DNA of 64,000 nt from Albibacillus kandeliae. Its GTDB lineage: Bacteria; Pseudomonadota; Alphaproteobacteria; Rhodobacterales; Rhodobacteraceae. The notes under the pieces were generated by a model. The model saw only the letters and a program-made list of their open reading frames with translations. It did no database searches and was not told the origin of the DNA. Numbering within the stretch: position 1 is the first letter of the stretch; each line of letters begins with the position of its first letter. This document shows, in pieces, positions 16,557-24,849 of the stretch. The position numbers and the translations under genes were made by a program. The stretch covers positions 434,001 through 498,000 of the forward strand of contig NZ_QEHM01000006.1 in the NCBI RefSeq assembly GCF_003116585.1, in the 5' to 3' direction.

Positions 16557-17951
16557 TCACCGCGCCTCTGCCGTTTCGGCAGGCTTGTCGCGGGTCGCCC
16601 CGGCCGGAAACACCAGCGAGACCCGCAGGCCCGGCGCGGCATCGCCCAGCACAAGCCGCGCCTCGTGCAGCCGCGCGACCACCGAGACAAAGTTCAGACC
16701 CAGCCCCGAACCGGGCGTGCCGCGGCTGCGGTCCAGCCGGTAGAGGCGGCGCAGCACCTTGTCGCGTTCCTCTTCGGGGATGCCGGGGCCATCGTCCGCC
16801 ACGTCGAGCACGACCCGCCCGCCCTCCTGCCGTAGGGCAATCGCGATGCGGGTGCCGTCCGGCGTGTGGCGCAGGGCGTTCTCGACAAGGTTCGCCAGCA
16901 GTTGCAGCAGCAGGTTGCGCTCTCCCTCGACCATCGCGACCGGGCCCTCCCGGGGCACCGCGACCAGCTGGTGGCCGGTTTCGCCCGCCATCGGCTCGTA
17001 GAGCTCGACACAGGTCTCGATCAGCGCGGCAAGGTCGACCGGCGCGAATTGCGAGCGGGGCGTGCCCGCCTCGATCTGCGCGATCTGCAGCAGCGCGTGG
17101 AACACCGCCACGATCCGGTCCAGCTCGTCCGTCGCCCGGTCCACGAGGTCGCGCGCCTCGCCGTCGAGGCTCGGGTTGCGCGACAGCTCGTCGAGGTGGA
17201 CCGCGACCCGCTGGATCGGTGTCTTCAGGTCATGGGCGATATCGGACGAGACCTGTCGCAGCGAGGCGACCGAAGCCTCCTGCGCCTCCGCCATCTGGTC
17301 GATCTTGGCACCAATCTGGGCAAGGTCGTCGGACCAGCCGCGCTCGGGCTGGACCCGCGCGCCGAGGTTGCCCGTGGTCAGCCGGTCGAGCGTGCGTCCG
17401 ACCCGGTCGACATGCCCCGCGCTGCGCGAGGCGATGTAGACGGCCCCCGACAGCGCGATCAGGAAGGTCGGCACGAGGCTGATGACGAGGATGTTCAGGA
17501 ACACCCGGCGCAGCGCCTCGATCTCACTGCGGCTGCGGGCGATGGTCAGCTGGCCGCCGTAGAGACCGGTGGTAAGAGCAAGGTAGCGTCCCTCGACTGT
17601 CTTGCCGTTCTGCGCGACGGAGACGACGTGGTACCCTTCGTTGTCCCGCGCGATTGCGGCATTCCCGAAGTGCCGCCCGTTGGGCGCAAAGTAGCTCAGC
17701 ACCATGCGCTCCGGATCGGTGCTCTCGGCCTCGGCCCGCACCAGCGTCGCCACGGCCGCCGCGCTGGGGGCGGCGCGGAACCCGGCGATGTCCTGCACGA
17801 GATCCTCGCGCATCTGCTGTTCCATCGAGCGTTGGGTGACCACGTAGCTGGCGCCGAAACTGAGCAGGCTGACCATCGCAAAGACCGCGACCAGCCCAAG
17901 CGCAAGCCGCAGGGGCATCGAGCGGATCAGGCTGCGCAGACGGCTCCTCAC
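16557..17951 (-). CDS. Sensor histidine kinase (two-component, EnvZ/QseC-like)
   Basis: 464-residue membrane kinase. A first membrane helix (~14-38) and a second (~150-175, NILVISLVPTFLIALSGAVY) flank a periplasmic sensor region of about 110 residues. A HAMP linker follows. The phospho-acceptor His is near residue 240 in SDIAHDLKTPIQRV. ATP-binding boxes are NLVENALRH (N), DDGPGIPEEE (G1) and GSGLGLNFVSVV (G2). Its start overlaps the stop of the response-regulator gene by four bases (17948-17951), so the pair is co-translated with the regulator first. The signal is unknown. Confidence 0.93.
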   Translation of the reverse strand: MRSRLRSLIRSMPLRLALGLVAVFAMVSLLSFGASYVVTQRSMEQQMREDLVQDIAGFRAAPSAAAVATLVRAEAESTDPERMVLSYFAPNGRHFGNAAIARDNEGYHVVSVAQNGKTVEGRYLALTTGLYGGQLTIARSRSEIEALRRVFLNILVISLVPTFLIALSGAVYIASRSAGHVDRVGRTLDRLTTGNLGARVQPERGWSDDLAQIGAKIDQMAEAQEASVASLRQVSSDIAHDLKTPIQRVAVHLDELSRNPSLDGEARDLVDRATDELDRIVAVFHALLQIAQIEAGTPRSQFAPVDLAALIETCVELYEPMAGETGHQLVAVPREGPVAMVEGERNLLLQLLANLVENALRHTPDGTRIAIALRQEGGRVVLDVADDGPGIPEEERDKVLRRLYRLDRSRGTPGSGLGLNFVSVVARLHEARLVLGDAAPGLRVSLVFPAGATRDKPAETAEAR

Positions 17952-18619
17952 GCGTCGATCCGGTAGCCCGCGCCACGCACCGTCTTGATCAGCTCGGTGT
18001 CGAAGGGACGATCCACCTTGGCGCGCAGACGGCTGATGTGGGTCTCGACCACGTTGGTGCCGGGGTCAAAGCTGATGTCCCAGATCGCTTCCAGCAGCAT
18101 GGTGCGGGTCTGCACCCGGCCCTTGCGGCGCAGCAGGTGCTCGAGGATCGAGAACTCGCGCGGCAGCAGGTCCAGCGTCTGCCCTGCCCGTGTGACCCGG
18201 CGCGCGATCAGGTCCATCTCGAGATCGCCGGCGCGCAGCACGCTCTCGCGCTCCATCGCCTGCGGGCGGCGCGACAGGGCCGCGACCCGGGCCGAGAGTT
18301 CGCCGAATGCGAAGGGCTTGACGAGGTAGTCGTCCCCCCCGGCATTCAGCCCGTCGATCCGGTCGTCCACGCTGCCGAGCGAGGTCAGGAACAGCACCGG
18401 CGTCCGGTTGCCCGCGCCGCGCAACGTCTTGACCAGCGTCATGCCGTCGATCTCGGGCAGCATCCGGTCCACGATCATGACGTCGTAGTTGCCCGTCGTC
18501 GCCTGGATCAGGCCCTCGCGCCCGTCGGCGACGAGGTCGACGCTCTGACCTTCCTCGCGCAGGCCCCGGGCGATGTAGTTCCCGGTGGTCTCGTCATCCT
18601 CTACGACCAGTAGTTTCAT
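17948..18619 (-). CDS. OmpR-family response regulator
   Basis: 223-residue transcription factor starting MKLLVVEDDETTGNYIARGL. The receiver domain has acidic residues EDD at 7-9, the phosphorylated Asp in DVMIVDRMLPEIDG, the switch Thr in LFLTSLG and the Lys in DDYLVKPF. The C-terminal winged helix (LLPREFSILEHLLRRKGRVQ, then VVETHISRLRAKVDRP) is of the OmpR/PhoB type. An in-frame ATG at 18703 would add 28 residues lacking receiver features, so the start at 18619 is preferred. It is the partner of the adjoining kinase. The 135-base gap upstream (18620-18754) should hold the promoter. Confidence 0.93.
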   Translation of the reverse strand: MKLLVVEDDETTGNYIARGLREEGQSVDLVADGREGLIQATTGNYDVMIVDRMLPEIDGMTLVKTLRGAGNRTPVLFLTSLGSVDDRIDGLNAGGDDYLVKPFAFGELSARVAALSRRPQAMERESVLRAGDLEMDLIARRVTRAGQTLDLLPREFSILEHLLRRKGRVQTRTMLLEAIWDISFDPGTNVVETHISRLRAKVDRPFDTELIKTVRGAGYRIDA

Positions 18620-18754
18620 CCCAACCTCGCAAGCCTGCACGCCATCGGCGCAAGGCTTCATATAATACGTCCAAGCCTCTACGAAACACGGGGCGATTAC
18701 CATCCGTCGTCGGCAAGGTTACAAATGTGACAGGTTCCGGCCGATCCCGGGGGG

Positions 18755-19378
18755 TCAGGCCGCGCCGCGCCCCGGCTGACGGGCCAGCAGGAGCAGGACG
18801 CCAAACACCACCATGCCCGCGCCCGACAGGCGCTGGAACCAATGCAGGCGCGTCGCGGCGAATGCGGCCGCGAAACGGCCCGCCGTCGCGTAGACCGCGA
18901 TCGCGACCACTTCCAGCAGCAGGAAGATCCCGCCAAGCTGCGCGTAGCTGAGCCAGTAATGGTCGGCGACGACGAACTGGGGGAAGAAGGCGGCGAAGAT
19001 CAGGATGGCCTTGGGATTGCCGAGGGCGGCCAGACCTTCGCGCCGGAATGCCTGGGCCAAGGGCACCGCGCCGCGCTGGGATACCGAGGCGCCGGTGGCG
19101 GCGGGGGTGCGCAGCAGCTTGATCCCCAGCCAGATCAGGTAGGCCGCGCCGATGATCTTGACCACACCGAAGACCGTGGCCGAGGCCGAGAGCAGGACGC
19201 CGAGCCCGAGCGCGCTCGCCGCGATCATCGGGACGAAGGCGGCAAGGCGCGCGGTGCTGGCGGCCAGCGCGAAACGGACCCCGCTCTGCGCGCCATGCGT
19301 CATCGCCAGCAGGTTGTTCGGCCCGAAGGCGAGGTTCAGCGCAAAACAGGCCGGGGCGAAGAGAAGCAGGTCGATCAT
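18755..19378 (-). CDS. LysE-family amino acid exporter
   Basis: 207-residue inner-membrane protein with about six hydrophobic segments. The LysE/RhtB signature is near the N-terminus: ACFALNLAFGPNNLLAMTHG, with the GPNN turn. Further segments are FGVVKIIGAAYLIWLGIKLL and GNPKAILIFAAFFPQFV, the conserved second half. Members export amino acids or related metabolites by proton exchange. It is a stand-alone gene between the two-component pair and the GH13 gene, all on the minus strand but with gaps of 135 and 199 bases. The substrate is not determinable. Confidence 0.88.
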   Translation of the reverse strand: MIDLLLFAPACFALNLAFGPNNLLAMTHGAQSGVRFALAASTARLAAFVPMIAASALGLGVLLSASATVFGVVKIIGAAYLIWLGIKLLRTPAATGASVSQRGAVPLAQAFRREGLAALGNPKAILIFAAFFPQFVVADHYWLSYAQLGGIFLLLEVVAIAVYATAGRFAAAFAATRLHWFQRLSGAGMVVFGVLLLLARQPGRGAA

Positions 19379-19527
19379 GGCTCTGACACAGATGGAGGCG
19401 ATGGCTCCTTATGAACCACGGCGAGGCCGTTGAGAAGGCTGTCTCATGCGGGCAATGCGGCTGGGCAGACGACACGAGGCAAGGCTAACAAGTGGTTAAC
19501 GCCCCTTTGTTTCCAGATACTTGCCCG

Positions 19528-19549
19528 AAAAATGTTTCGCGCGCGAAAC
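19528..19549 (-). terminator. Candidate Rho-independent terminator of the GH13 gene
   Basis: Read on the minus strand, the perfect palindrome GTTTCGCGCGCGAAAC (19534-19549) is followed by ATTTTT, 29 bases after the GH13 stop codon. It is nested in a wider imperfect inverted repeat built from CCCTTTGTTT (19503-19512) and AAACAAAGGG (19553-19562), which may form a longer stem. Confidence 0.6.
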
Positions 19550-19577
19550 GGCAAACAAAGGGTTAACGGGGCCGCGC

Positions 19578-21320
19578 CTAGCGGTTGGTGATCCAGCGGC
19601 ACTGGTAGGGGGCCAGCACCATCTCCTCGCCCAGCGCCTCCACCGCCTCGCCCGAGAGGATATCGACCCAGTTCTCGTCCTCGATCAGGTTGATCGACGA
19701 GGGCGCGATGCGGACCTCCTCGTCGCTGACGTTGTGAAGGGCAAAGATAGACTGGTCGCGGTCGAGGCTCTGGCGCCAGATACCGAATACCCGCTCGTCG
19801 AGGGCGAGGGTGAACTGCGTCGCGTTGGGATGAAACGCGGTCTGCCGTGACCGCAGGCGCAGCCGCGCCGACAGCGCGTTCAGGACCCGGGCGTGGGGCG
19901 ATTCCGGGTTGTCGAGCTGGTCCAGCAGCGTCGGGTAGTCCCAGCGGTGCCGGTTGATCGCGCGGTTCATCCCCCGCCGTTCCACCGCCTCGTGGTCGTT
20001 CGGCGTGGCCAGCAGCGAGTGGATGTAGAAGGCCGGGATCCCTTCCAGCGACATGACGATGGTCTGCGAACACATGAAGCGCTCGAAATGCAGGTCATCC
20101 TGCCCTTTGAAGGTCGCGCCGAGCGCGTCGTAGAAGGTGGTGTTCAACTCGTAGGGTGATTGACCCCCATCCGGCAGCGCCCGCATCGACACCAGCCCAC
20201 CCTGCGACAGCACCGTGTCGATGACCTTCTGCTTCTCGTCCTCCGGCAGCACGCCCTCGGCGGGGCGCATCCCGATGCCGTCGTGGCTGGCGGTGAAGTT
20301 CAGATAGGCGCAGCCCAGTTGCGCGGGCGGCATCCCCGCCTGCCAGCGGTTCAGGTAACGCGCGCTGCCCGACATCATGGCGTGCAGGATCAGCGGCGGC
20401 AGTGGGAAGTTGTAGACCGCGTGCGCCTCGTTGCGGTTGCCGAAGTAGGAGAGGTTCTCGGCCTTGGGCACGTTGGTCTCGGTCAGCAGAATCACCGGCT
20501 CGGTCGCGAAATCGCAGAGCAGCCGGATCAGCCGCACGATGGCATGGGTCTGCGGCAGGTGGATCGACTTGGTGCCGACCTCCTTCCAGATGAAGGCCAC
20601 CGCATCCAGCCGGACGATCCGCACGCCGTTGTCGATGTGCAGCCGTATGATGCGCAGGAACTCCAGCAGCACCTCGGGGTTGCGGAAGTCCACGTCGATC
20701 TGGTCGTGGCTGAAGGTGCACCACACGTGACGCGGGCCCTGCACCGTCTCGACCTCCTGCAACAGTGGCGTGGTGCGCGGGCGGACCACCTCGCTCAGGT
20801 CATCGTCGGGCGAGGCCTCGAAGAAGAACCTGTCGTAGGGCGCGATGCCTTGCCGGTAAGCGTTGAACCACGGGCCCTGGCTCGAGACATGGTTGAGCAC
20901 GAGGTCCGACATCAGGTGAAACTCGCTCCCGATGCGGTTGATGTCGGCCCATTCCCCCAGTTCACTGTTCACGGCGCGAAAGTCGGTGACCGCGAAGCCG
21001 TCGTCGGAGGTGAAGGGAAAGAACGGCAGGATGTGCACCCCGTTCACCACGCCCTTCAGCCGCGAGACGAGAAAGTCGTGCAACAGGTCCAACGGCTTGT
21101 GCTTCCCGTCGATCAGCGTGTTGCCGTAGGTGATCAGCAGCGCATCGTGTTCCGACCAGAGCCGGTTCCCGGGCGTGCGCGAGCGTTTGCGGCGGTGGCT
21201 GCCCTCGGGCCAGAACGCCTCGACCACGTGGGAGGCGAGGATGTCGGGGTCGATATCCGGGTAGATGCTGCGCAGCAGGGCCGAGAGCTTCTGGCTGAAG
21301 GAAAGCGCGGAGGCGGTCAT
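19578..21320 (-). CDS. GH13 (subfamily 18-like) sugar phosphorylase, sucrose/glucosylglycerate phosphorylase type
   Basis: 580-residue retaining alpha-glucosyl enzyme of the sucrose phosphorylase group. Visible landmarks are LITYGNTLIDGKH, VHILPFFPFTSDDGFAVTDF, the nucleophile Asp in VRIVRLDAVAFIWKEVG, the acid/base Glu in ILLTETNVP, and the transition-state Asp in FTASHDGIGMRP. The family uses phosphate to split an alpha-glucoside to glucose 1-phosphate. The length, above a typical sucrose phosphorylase of ~490, and the long N-terminal segment resemble glucosylglycerate phosphorylases, so an osmolyte-recycling role is plausible. The start at 21320 (MTASALSFSQKLSALL) is chosen over an earlier ATG at 21398 because the added residues look non-coding. 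No transporter or sugar kinase is adjacent. Confidence 0.85.
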   Translation of the reverse strand: MTASALSFSQKLSALLRSIYPDIDPDILASHVVEAFWPEGSHRRKRSRTPGNRLWSEHDALLITYGNTLIDGKHKPLDLLHDFLVSRLKGVVNGVHILPFFPFTSDDGFAVTDFRAVNSELGEWADINRIGSEFHLMSDLVLNHVSSQGPWFNAYRQGIAPYDRFFFEASPDDDLSEVVRPRTTPLLQEVETVQGPRHVWCTFSHDQIDVDFRNPEVLLEFLRIIRLHIDNGVRIVRLDAVAFIWKEVGTKSIHLPQTHAIVRLIRLLCDFATEPVILLTETNVPKAENLSYFGNRNEAHAVYNFPLPPLILHAMMSGSARYLNRWQAGMPPAQLGCAYLNFTASHDGIGMRPAEGVLPEDEKQKVIDTVLSQGGLVSMRALPDGGQSPYELNTTFYDALGATFKGQDDLHFERFMCSQTIVMSLEGIPAFYIHSLLATPNDHEAVERRGMNRAINRHRWDYPTLLDQLDNPESPHARVLNALSARLRLRSRQTAFHPNATQFTLALDERVFGIWRQSLDRDQSIFALHNVSDEEVRIAPSSINLIEDENWVDILSGEAVEALGEEMVLAPYQCRWITNR

Positions 21321-21605
21321 CGGTTGGCGATCGGTACTCTTGTTGCGGGACTGGCTAGGGGGAGCATGGGTAAAGCCGGCCCGAGGATCAATCAACAAGC
21401 CCGAATTTGTGGCAAGGACCCGCCAATCGCTTTGAAACGCGCCATTTTCTCATGCAGCGCCGGGCCGTTTCCCTCCTGTCCGCGCCACCGGACAGGCCCG
21501 ACGGACGGGTACCGGAAACATCGCGGCTGAAAAGATAGCAAAAACGTGATATGTTGCAGATCTAGCCAATTTTTCACGTAAATTTTTTTCGGGGGAGGCG
21601 TCGAG
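21321..21605. promoter_or_regulatory. Divergent intergenic region, GH13 gene / DUF1326 gene
   Basis: This 285-base gap is the longest in the window and should contain promoters for both directions. Its right third (21530-21600) is AT-rich. ACGTGA at 21544 and TCACGT at 21574 form a 6-base inverted repeat with 24 bases between the arms, just upstream of the DUF1326 gene. I found no convincing gene or RNA in it. Confidence 0.45.
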
Positions 21606-22247
21606 ATGACACCTTGGGAAATTCACGGGTACGAGTTAGCTAACTGTAACTGCGCCACGGGTTGTCCGTGTCAGTTCATGCCACTGCCGACGAAGGGCAA
21701 ATGCGAGGCGGCAGTGGCCTTTATCATCGAGTCGGGAAAACACGGGGACGTCGACCTGTCGGGCACCAAGGTGGCGCAGGTCTATCAATGGCCGGGTGCG
21801 GTGCACGAGGGCAATGGCACCATGCAGACGATCATCGACGAAAGCGCCACCCCGGCACAGCGGGCCGCGCTCGAGAAGATCGTGACCGGTCAGGACACCG
21901 AGGACATGGCCACCTTCTGGTGGGTCTATTCCGCGATGAGCCCGAACAAGCTGGAGACGCTCTACAAACCCATCGAGATCGAGATGGATTACGAGGCGCG
22001 GACCGGCAAGGCGAGCGTGGCGGGCGTCTTCGACACCGTCTGGGAGCCGCTGAAAAACCCGGTCACGGGGGCCGAGCACAGGGCCAGGATCGACTTGCCC
22101 CACGGGTTCGAGTACCGCGTGGCCGAGGTTGGCAAGGCAACCACCCGGACCAAGGGAGCAATCAACCTGACCGGGACCGAGGGCAGCCACGCCCATTTCT
22201 GCGCCCTGCACATCACCGGAACCGGCGTCCTCGAGGCCGCGGCCTGA
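21606..22247 (+). CDS. DUF1326 domain protein
   Basis: 213-residue cytosolic protein of unknown function. The N-terminal Cys-rich motif ANCNCATGCPCQF, close to MTPWEIHGYELANCN, is the hallmark of DUF1326. Four cysteines within ten residues suggest metal or redox binding. Further blocks are FWWVYSAMSPNKLETLY and HAHFCALHITGTG near the end. A GGGGGAGG site 8 bases before the ATG fixes the start. It is followed 13 bases later by a DUF2182 membrane protein, a common pairing for these two families. A role in metal handling is an inference only. Confidence 0.87.
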   Translation: MTPWEIHGYELANCNCATGCPCQFMPLPTKGKCEAAVAFIIESGKHGDVDLSGTKVAQVYQWPGAVHEGNGTMQTIIDESATPAQRAALEKIVTGQDTEDMATFWWVYSAMSPNKLETLYKPIEIEMDYEARTGKASVAGVFDTVWEPLKNPVTGAEHRARIDLPHGFEYRVAEVGKATTRTKGAINLTGTEGSHAHFCALHITGTGVLEAAA

Positions 22248-22260
22248 GCCGCAGGATGTC

Positions 22261-23070
22261 ATGACACAACTGAGTGTGACCGAGCGCCTGCTGAGGCGCG
22301 ACAGGCATCTGCTGGTCCTGATGATCTGCGCGCTGTTCCTGCTCGCGGGTCTTTACACGGTCTTCGGCGTCGGCATGGACATGTCGGCGCTGGAGATGAC
22401 GGCGATGCGCGACATGCGCGACATGCCGGGGGTGCGTGCGCCCGGTGACTGGAGCGCGTCCCACGCACTCCTCGTCTTTCTGATGTGGTGGGTGATGATG
22501 ATCGCCATGATGCTGCCCAGCGTCGCGCCCACCGTGCTGCTGAATGCCGCGATGCTGCGGCATACGGAGGACGCGGATCGCGTGGCCGAGCTCTGCTCGG
22601 TCTTTCTTGCGGGCTACCTCGTGGCCTGGGCGGGCTTCAGCCTTGTCGCGGCGTCGGTGCAGTGGGCGCTGGAAGCGGCCGGGGTGGTTTCGGCCACGAT
22701 GATGACGCTGATCGACACGGTGCCCGGGGGCCTCCTGCTGATCGTGACCGGCGTCTTCCAGTTCAGTTCGCTCAAGGCCGCGTGCCTTGCCCATTGCCGC
22801 GCGCCGATCAAATTCCTGACGGAGCGCCGAAAACCCGGCGTTCGGGGCGCCTTCCTGATGGGGCTGGAGCACGGCACCTACTGCCTTGCCTGCTGCTGGT
22901 TCCTGATGGCCCTGCTCTTCGTCGGCGGTATCATGAACCTCATCTGGATCGTCGGCCTCGCGGCTTTTGTTGCCCTCGAACGGCTCAGCCCGTGGGGGGA
23001 AACAGCCTCCCGCGTCGCGGGCGTCGTGCTGATCCTCTGGGGCGTCGTGATCCTTGGCGGTCTGATCTGA
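22261..23070 (+). CDS. DUF2182 integral membrane protein (predicted metal-binding)
   Basis: 269-residue inner-membrane protein with about six to seven hydrophobic segments. DUF2182 landmarks are FLMWWVMMIAMMLPSVAPTV, SLKAACLAHCRAPIKFL and GLEHGTYCLACCWFLMALLF. The Met, Cys and His residues inside or near membrane segments suggest copper or another soft metal, but this is not shown. The N-terminal cytosolic tail precedes MICALFLLAGLYTVFG, and a Met-rich loop (GMDMSALEMTAMRDMRDMPG) follows, probably periplasmic. It is co-transcribed with the DUF1326 gene and convergent with the Na/Pi cotransporter, only three bases apart. Confidence 0.87.
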   Translation: MTQLSVTERLLRRDRHLLVLMICALFLLAGLYTVFGVGMDMSALEMTAMRDMRDMPGVRAPGDWSASHALLVFLMWWVMMIAMMLPSVAPTVLLNAAMLRHTEDADRVAELCSVFLAGYLVAWAGFSLVAASVQWALEAAGVVSATMMTLIDTVPGGLLLIVTGVFQFSSLKAACLAHCRAPIKFLTERRKPGVRGAFLMGLEHGTYCLACCWFLMALLFVGGIMNLIWIVGLAAFVALERLSPWGETASRVAGVVLILWGVVILGGLI

Positions 23071-23073
23071 CGG

Positions 23074-24702
23074 TCAGACCGCCTTGAGACGGCTTTCGAC
23101 CAGCAGCCCCTCCTCGTCGAGGATCGGGTGCGCGACCGAGACCACATGGGCGTTGACCCGCTTGAGATCGCGCAGCATGTCGAGGTGCAGCGAGGACGTC
23201 TGGAGGCTGGCGGCGTCGCCGTCCTGCAGGCGCATGAAATGCCGCTGGGCCGACTGGCGCTCCATCTTGCGGATGTCGACCTTGACCTCCATCAGCTGCT
23301 TGGCGAGGTCGCGGTCGCCGGTCATGAAGATGGTCTGCGCGACCTTGATGTTCTCCAGCGTCATGACGAACATCCCGCTGAGCTCGCGGTAGCCCTCCTC
23401 GGAGAAGCGCAGGCCGAGGCCGATCTTCTTGCGCACCTCGGGGCCGAGCCCCTTGTCGATGATGTCGCCGACGTGTTCGAGGTTGATCACGTAGTCAAGG
23501 ATGTTGATCGCACGGCGGCGGTCGGCCTCGCCCGCCTCTCGGCCCAGCCGCGAGAGGTAGACCTTGACCTCCTGCTGGAGCCGGTCGACGCGGTCTTCCA
23601 GCACTGAGACCTCGGCCAGCGGGGCCGCGTCGTTCTTGCGGAAGGCGGTATGGGTCTGGACCATCATCCGCTCGACGATGTCGCCGATCGCCAGCGCCTC
23701 GCGGCTGGCCCCGGCAAGGGCGAGCGCGGGGGTCTCCAGCGCCTCCTCGTCGAGCCACTGGGTCCCGGCCTCTTCCATCTTCTCGGCGTCGGGCAGCATC
23801 CACTCGACCACGCGCGAGATCACGCCGGAGAACGGCCAGATCGCCACGGCGAGCAGCAGGTTGAAGGCAAGGTGCACCTCGACCGCCAGCCCGGTGGGCG
23901 GCAGCGGCAGTTGGCTCACCGCCTGCCCTGCGAACCCCGCGAGGGGCAGCATGACGAGGCAGCCGACGCTGCGCACGATCAGGTTGCCGACGGTAACGCG
24001 GCGCGCCGAGGGGTCCGAGCGCAGGGTCGCCAGCACCGGGGGCAACGCGCCGCCAAGGTTGGCACCCAGCACCAGAGCCACGGTCAGCCCGGGCTCCATG
24101 CCGAGCGTCAGGATCAGCATGACCACGGCCAGCGAGGAGGAGCAGAGCGCGGCCAGCGCGGCGGCGAAGAGCATCGCCACGGGCCAGGCGTTGTTCAGCA
24201 GGGACAGGAAGGCCGCCATCGCCTCGGACCCGCGCAGCGGGGCGGTCGCCTGCCCCAGCAGCGTCAGGGAGAGCAGCATGAGGCCGATCCCCATGAGTGC
24301 GAGGCCCGCACCGGAATAGGCCACCCGGACCTGCCGGCGCAGCACGTAGCCCGTGAGCAGCAGAAAGGGCACCAGAGCTTCGAGCCCGGCGGAGACGATC
24401 CATGCGGTCAGCGCCGTTCCGACGTTGGCGCCCAGCAGTACGATCTGCGCCTTGCGTCCGGTGATCACGTCACGCTCGACGAAAGAGGCGGTCATCAGGG
24501 CGGTGGCGGTGGAGGATTGCAGTCCGAGGGTGGCAAGCAGCCCGGAGACGAAGGCGCGCGGCCCGGTCCGGGTGCCGAGCCCGAGCGCCATCTTGAGCCG
24601 CATTCCGAAAGCCTCGGTCGCGCCGTCGCGCACGAGACGCAGACCGAAAAGAAGCAGGGCAACCGCGCCCGCGAGCTGAAGAACAACCGATACCGACTGC
24701 AC
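23074..24702 (-). CDS. Na/Pi cotransporter family protein (NptA/YjbB-like) with PhoU-like tail
   Basis: 542-residue membrane protein. The first ~310 residues are two Na_Pi_cotrans repeats with Gln-Ser-Ser-Thr turns: GLLATLGLQSSTATALMTAS and AALAALCSSSLAVVMLILTL, with GANVGTALTAW and GANLGGALPPVLA. The last ~200 residues are helical and PhoU-like (AINILDYVINLEHVGDIIDK). The family moves phosphate with sodium, often outward, or acts in phosphate homeostasis. No pho genes adjoin it. A 147-base gap upstream, with a 10-bp hairpin and a 20-bp palindrome, may carry its control region. Confidence 0.88.
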   Translation of the reverse strand: MQSVSVVLQLAGAVALLLFGLRLVRDGATEAFGMRLKMALGLGTRTGPRAFVSGLLATLGLQSSTATALMTASFVERDVITGRKAQIVLLGANVGTALTAWIVSAGLEALVPFLLLTGYVLRRQVRVAYSGAGLALMGIGLMLLSLTLLGQATAPLRGSEAMAAFLSLLNNAWPVAMLFAAALAALCSSSLAVVMLILTLGMEPGLTVALVLGANLGGALPPVLATLRSDPSARRVTVGNLIVRSVGCLVMLPLAGFAGQAVSQLPLPPTGLAVEVHLAFNLLLAVAIWPFSGVISRVVEWMLPDAEKMEEAGTQWLDEEALETPALALAGASREALAIGDIVERMMVQTHTAFRKNDAAPLAEVSVLEDRVDRLQQEVKVYLSRLGREAGEADRRRAINILDYVINLEHVGDIIDKGLGPEVRKKIGLGLRFSEEGYRELSGMFVMTLENIKVAQTIFMTGDRDLAKQLMEVKVDIRKMERQSAQRHFMRLQDGDAASLQTSSLHLDMLRDLKRVNAHVVSVAHPILDEEGLLVESRLKAV

Positions 24703-24742
24703 GCCTTGACCTCCGCCCCCGTTTCCCGGGGTGCCTGTCCTG

Positions 24743-24767
24743 GCGGGGCCGGACGAACCGGCCCCGC
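24743..24767. promoter_or_regulatory. GC-rich hairpin between the GS-like gene and the Na/Pi gene
   Basis: Perfect 10-bp stem, GCGGGGCCGG paired with CCGGCCCCGC, around ACGAA. It lies 83 bases after the GS-like stop on the minus strand. There is no T-run on either side, so it may be a weak or Rho-assisted terminator or a 3' stabiliser of the long TRAP operon mRNA. Confidence 0.55.
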
Positions 24768-24778
24768 TGAATTTGTAA

Positions 24779-24798
24779 CTACAATGTATATACTGTAG
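24779..24798. promoter_or_regulatory. 20-bp imperfect palindrome, candidate operator
   Basis: The sequence CTACAATGTATATACTGTAG pairs with itself at 8 of 10 positions per arm and lies in an AT-rich patch within a very GC-rich gap. It could be an operator or promoter element for the Na/Pi gene. No regulator is adjacent, so the assignment is speculative. Confidence 0.4.
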
Positions 24799-24849
24799 CG
24801 ATCTGGCCCGAGGTCAAGCGGCCAGCCTCCGAAGCGCCCTCACGGGGGC

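Noticed and set aside
20160-21530. A 456-codon plus-strand open frame opposite the GH13 gene
   Set aside because: There is no recognisable motif and no ribosome-binding site. The opposite strand carries the GH13 catalytic residues.
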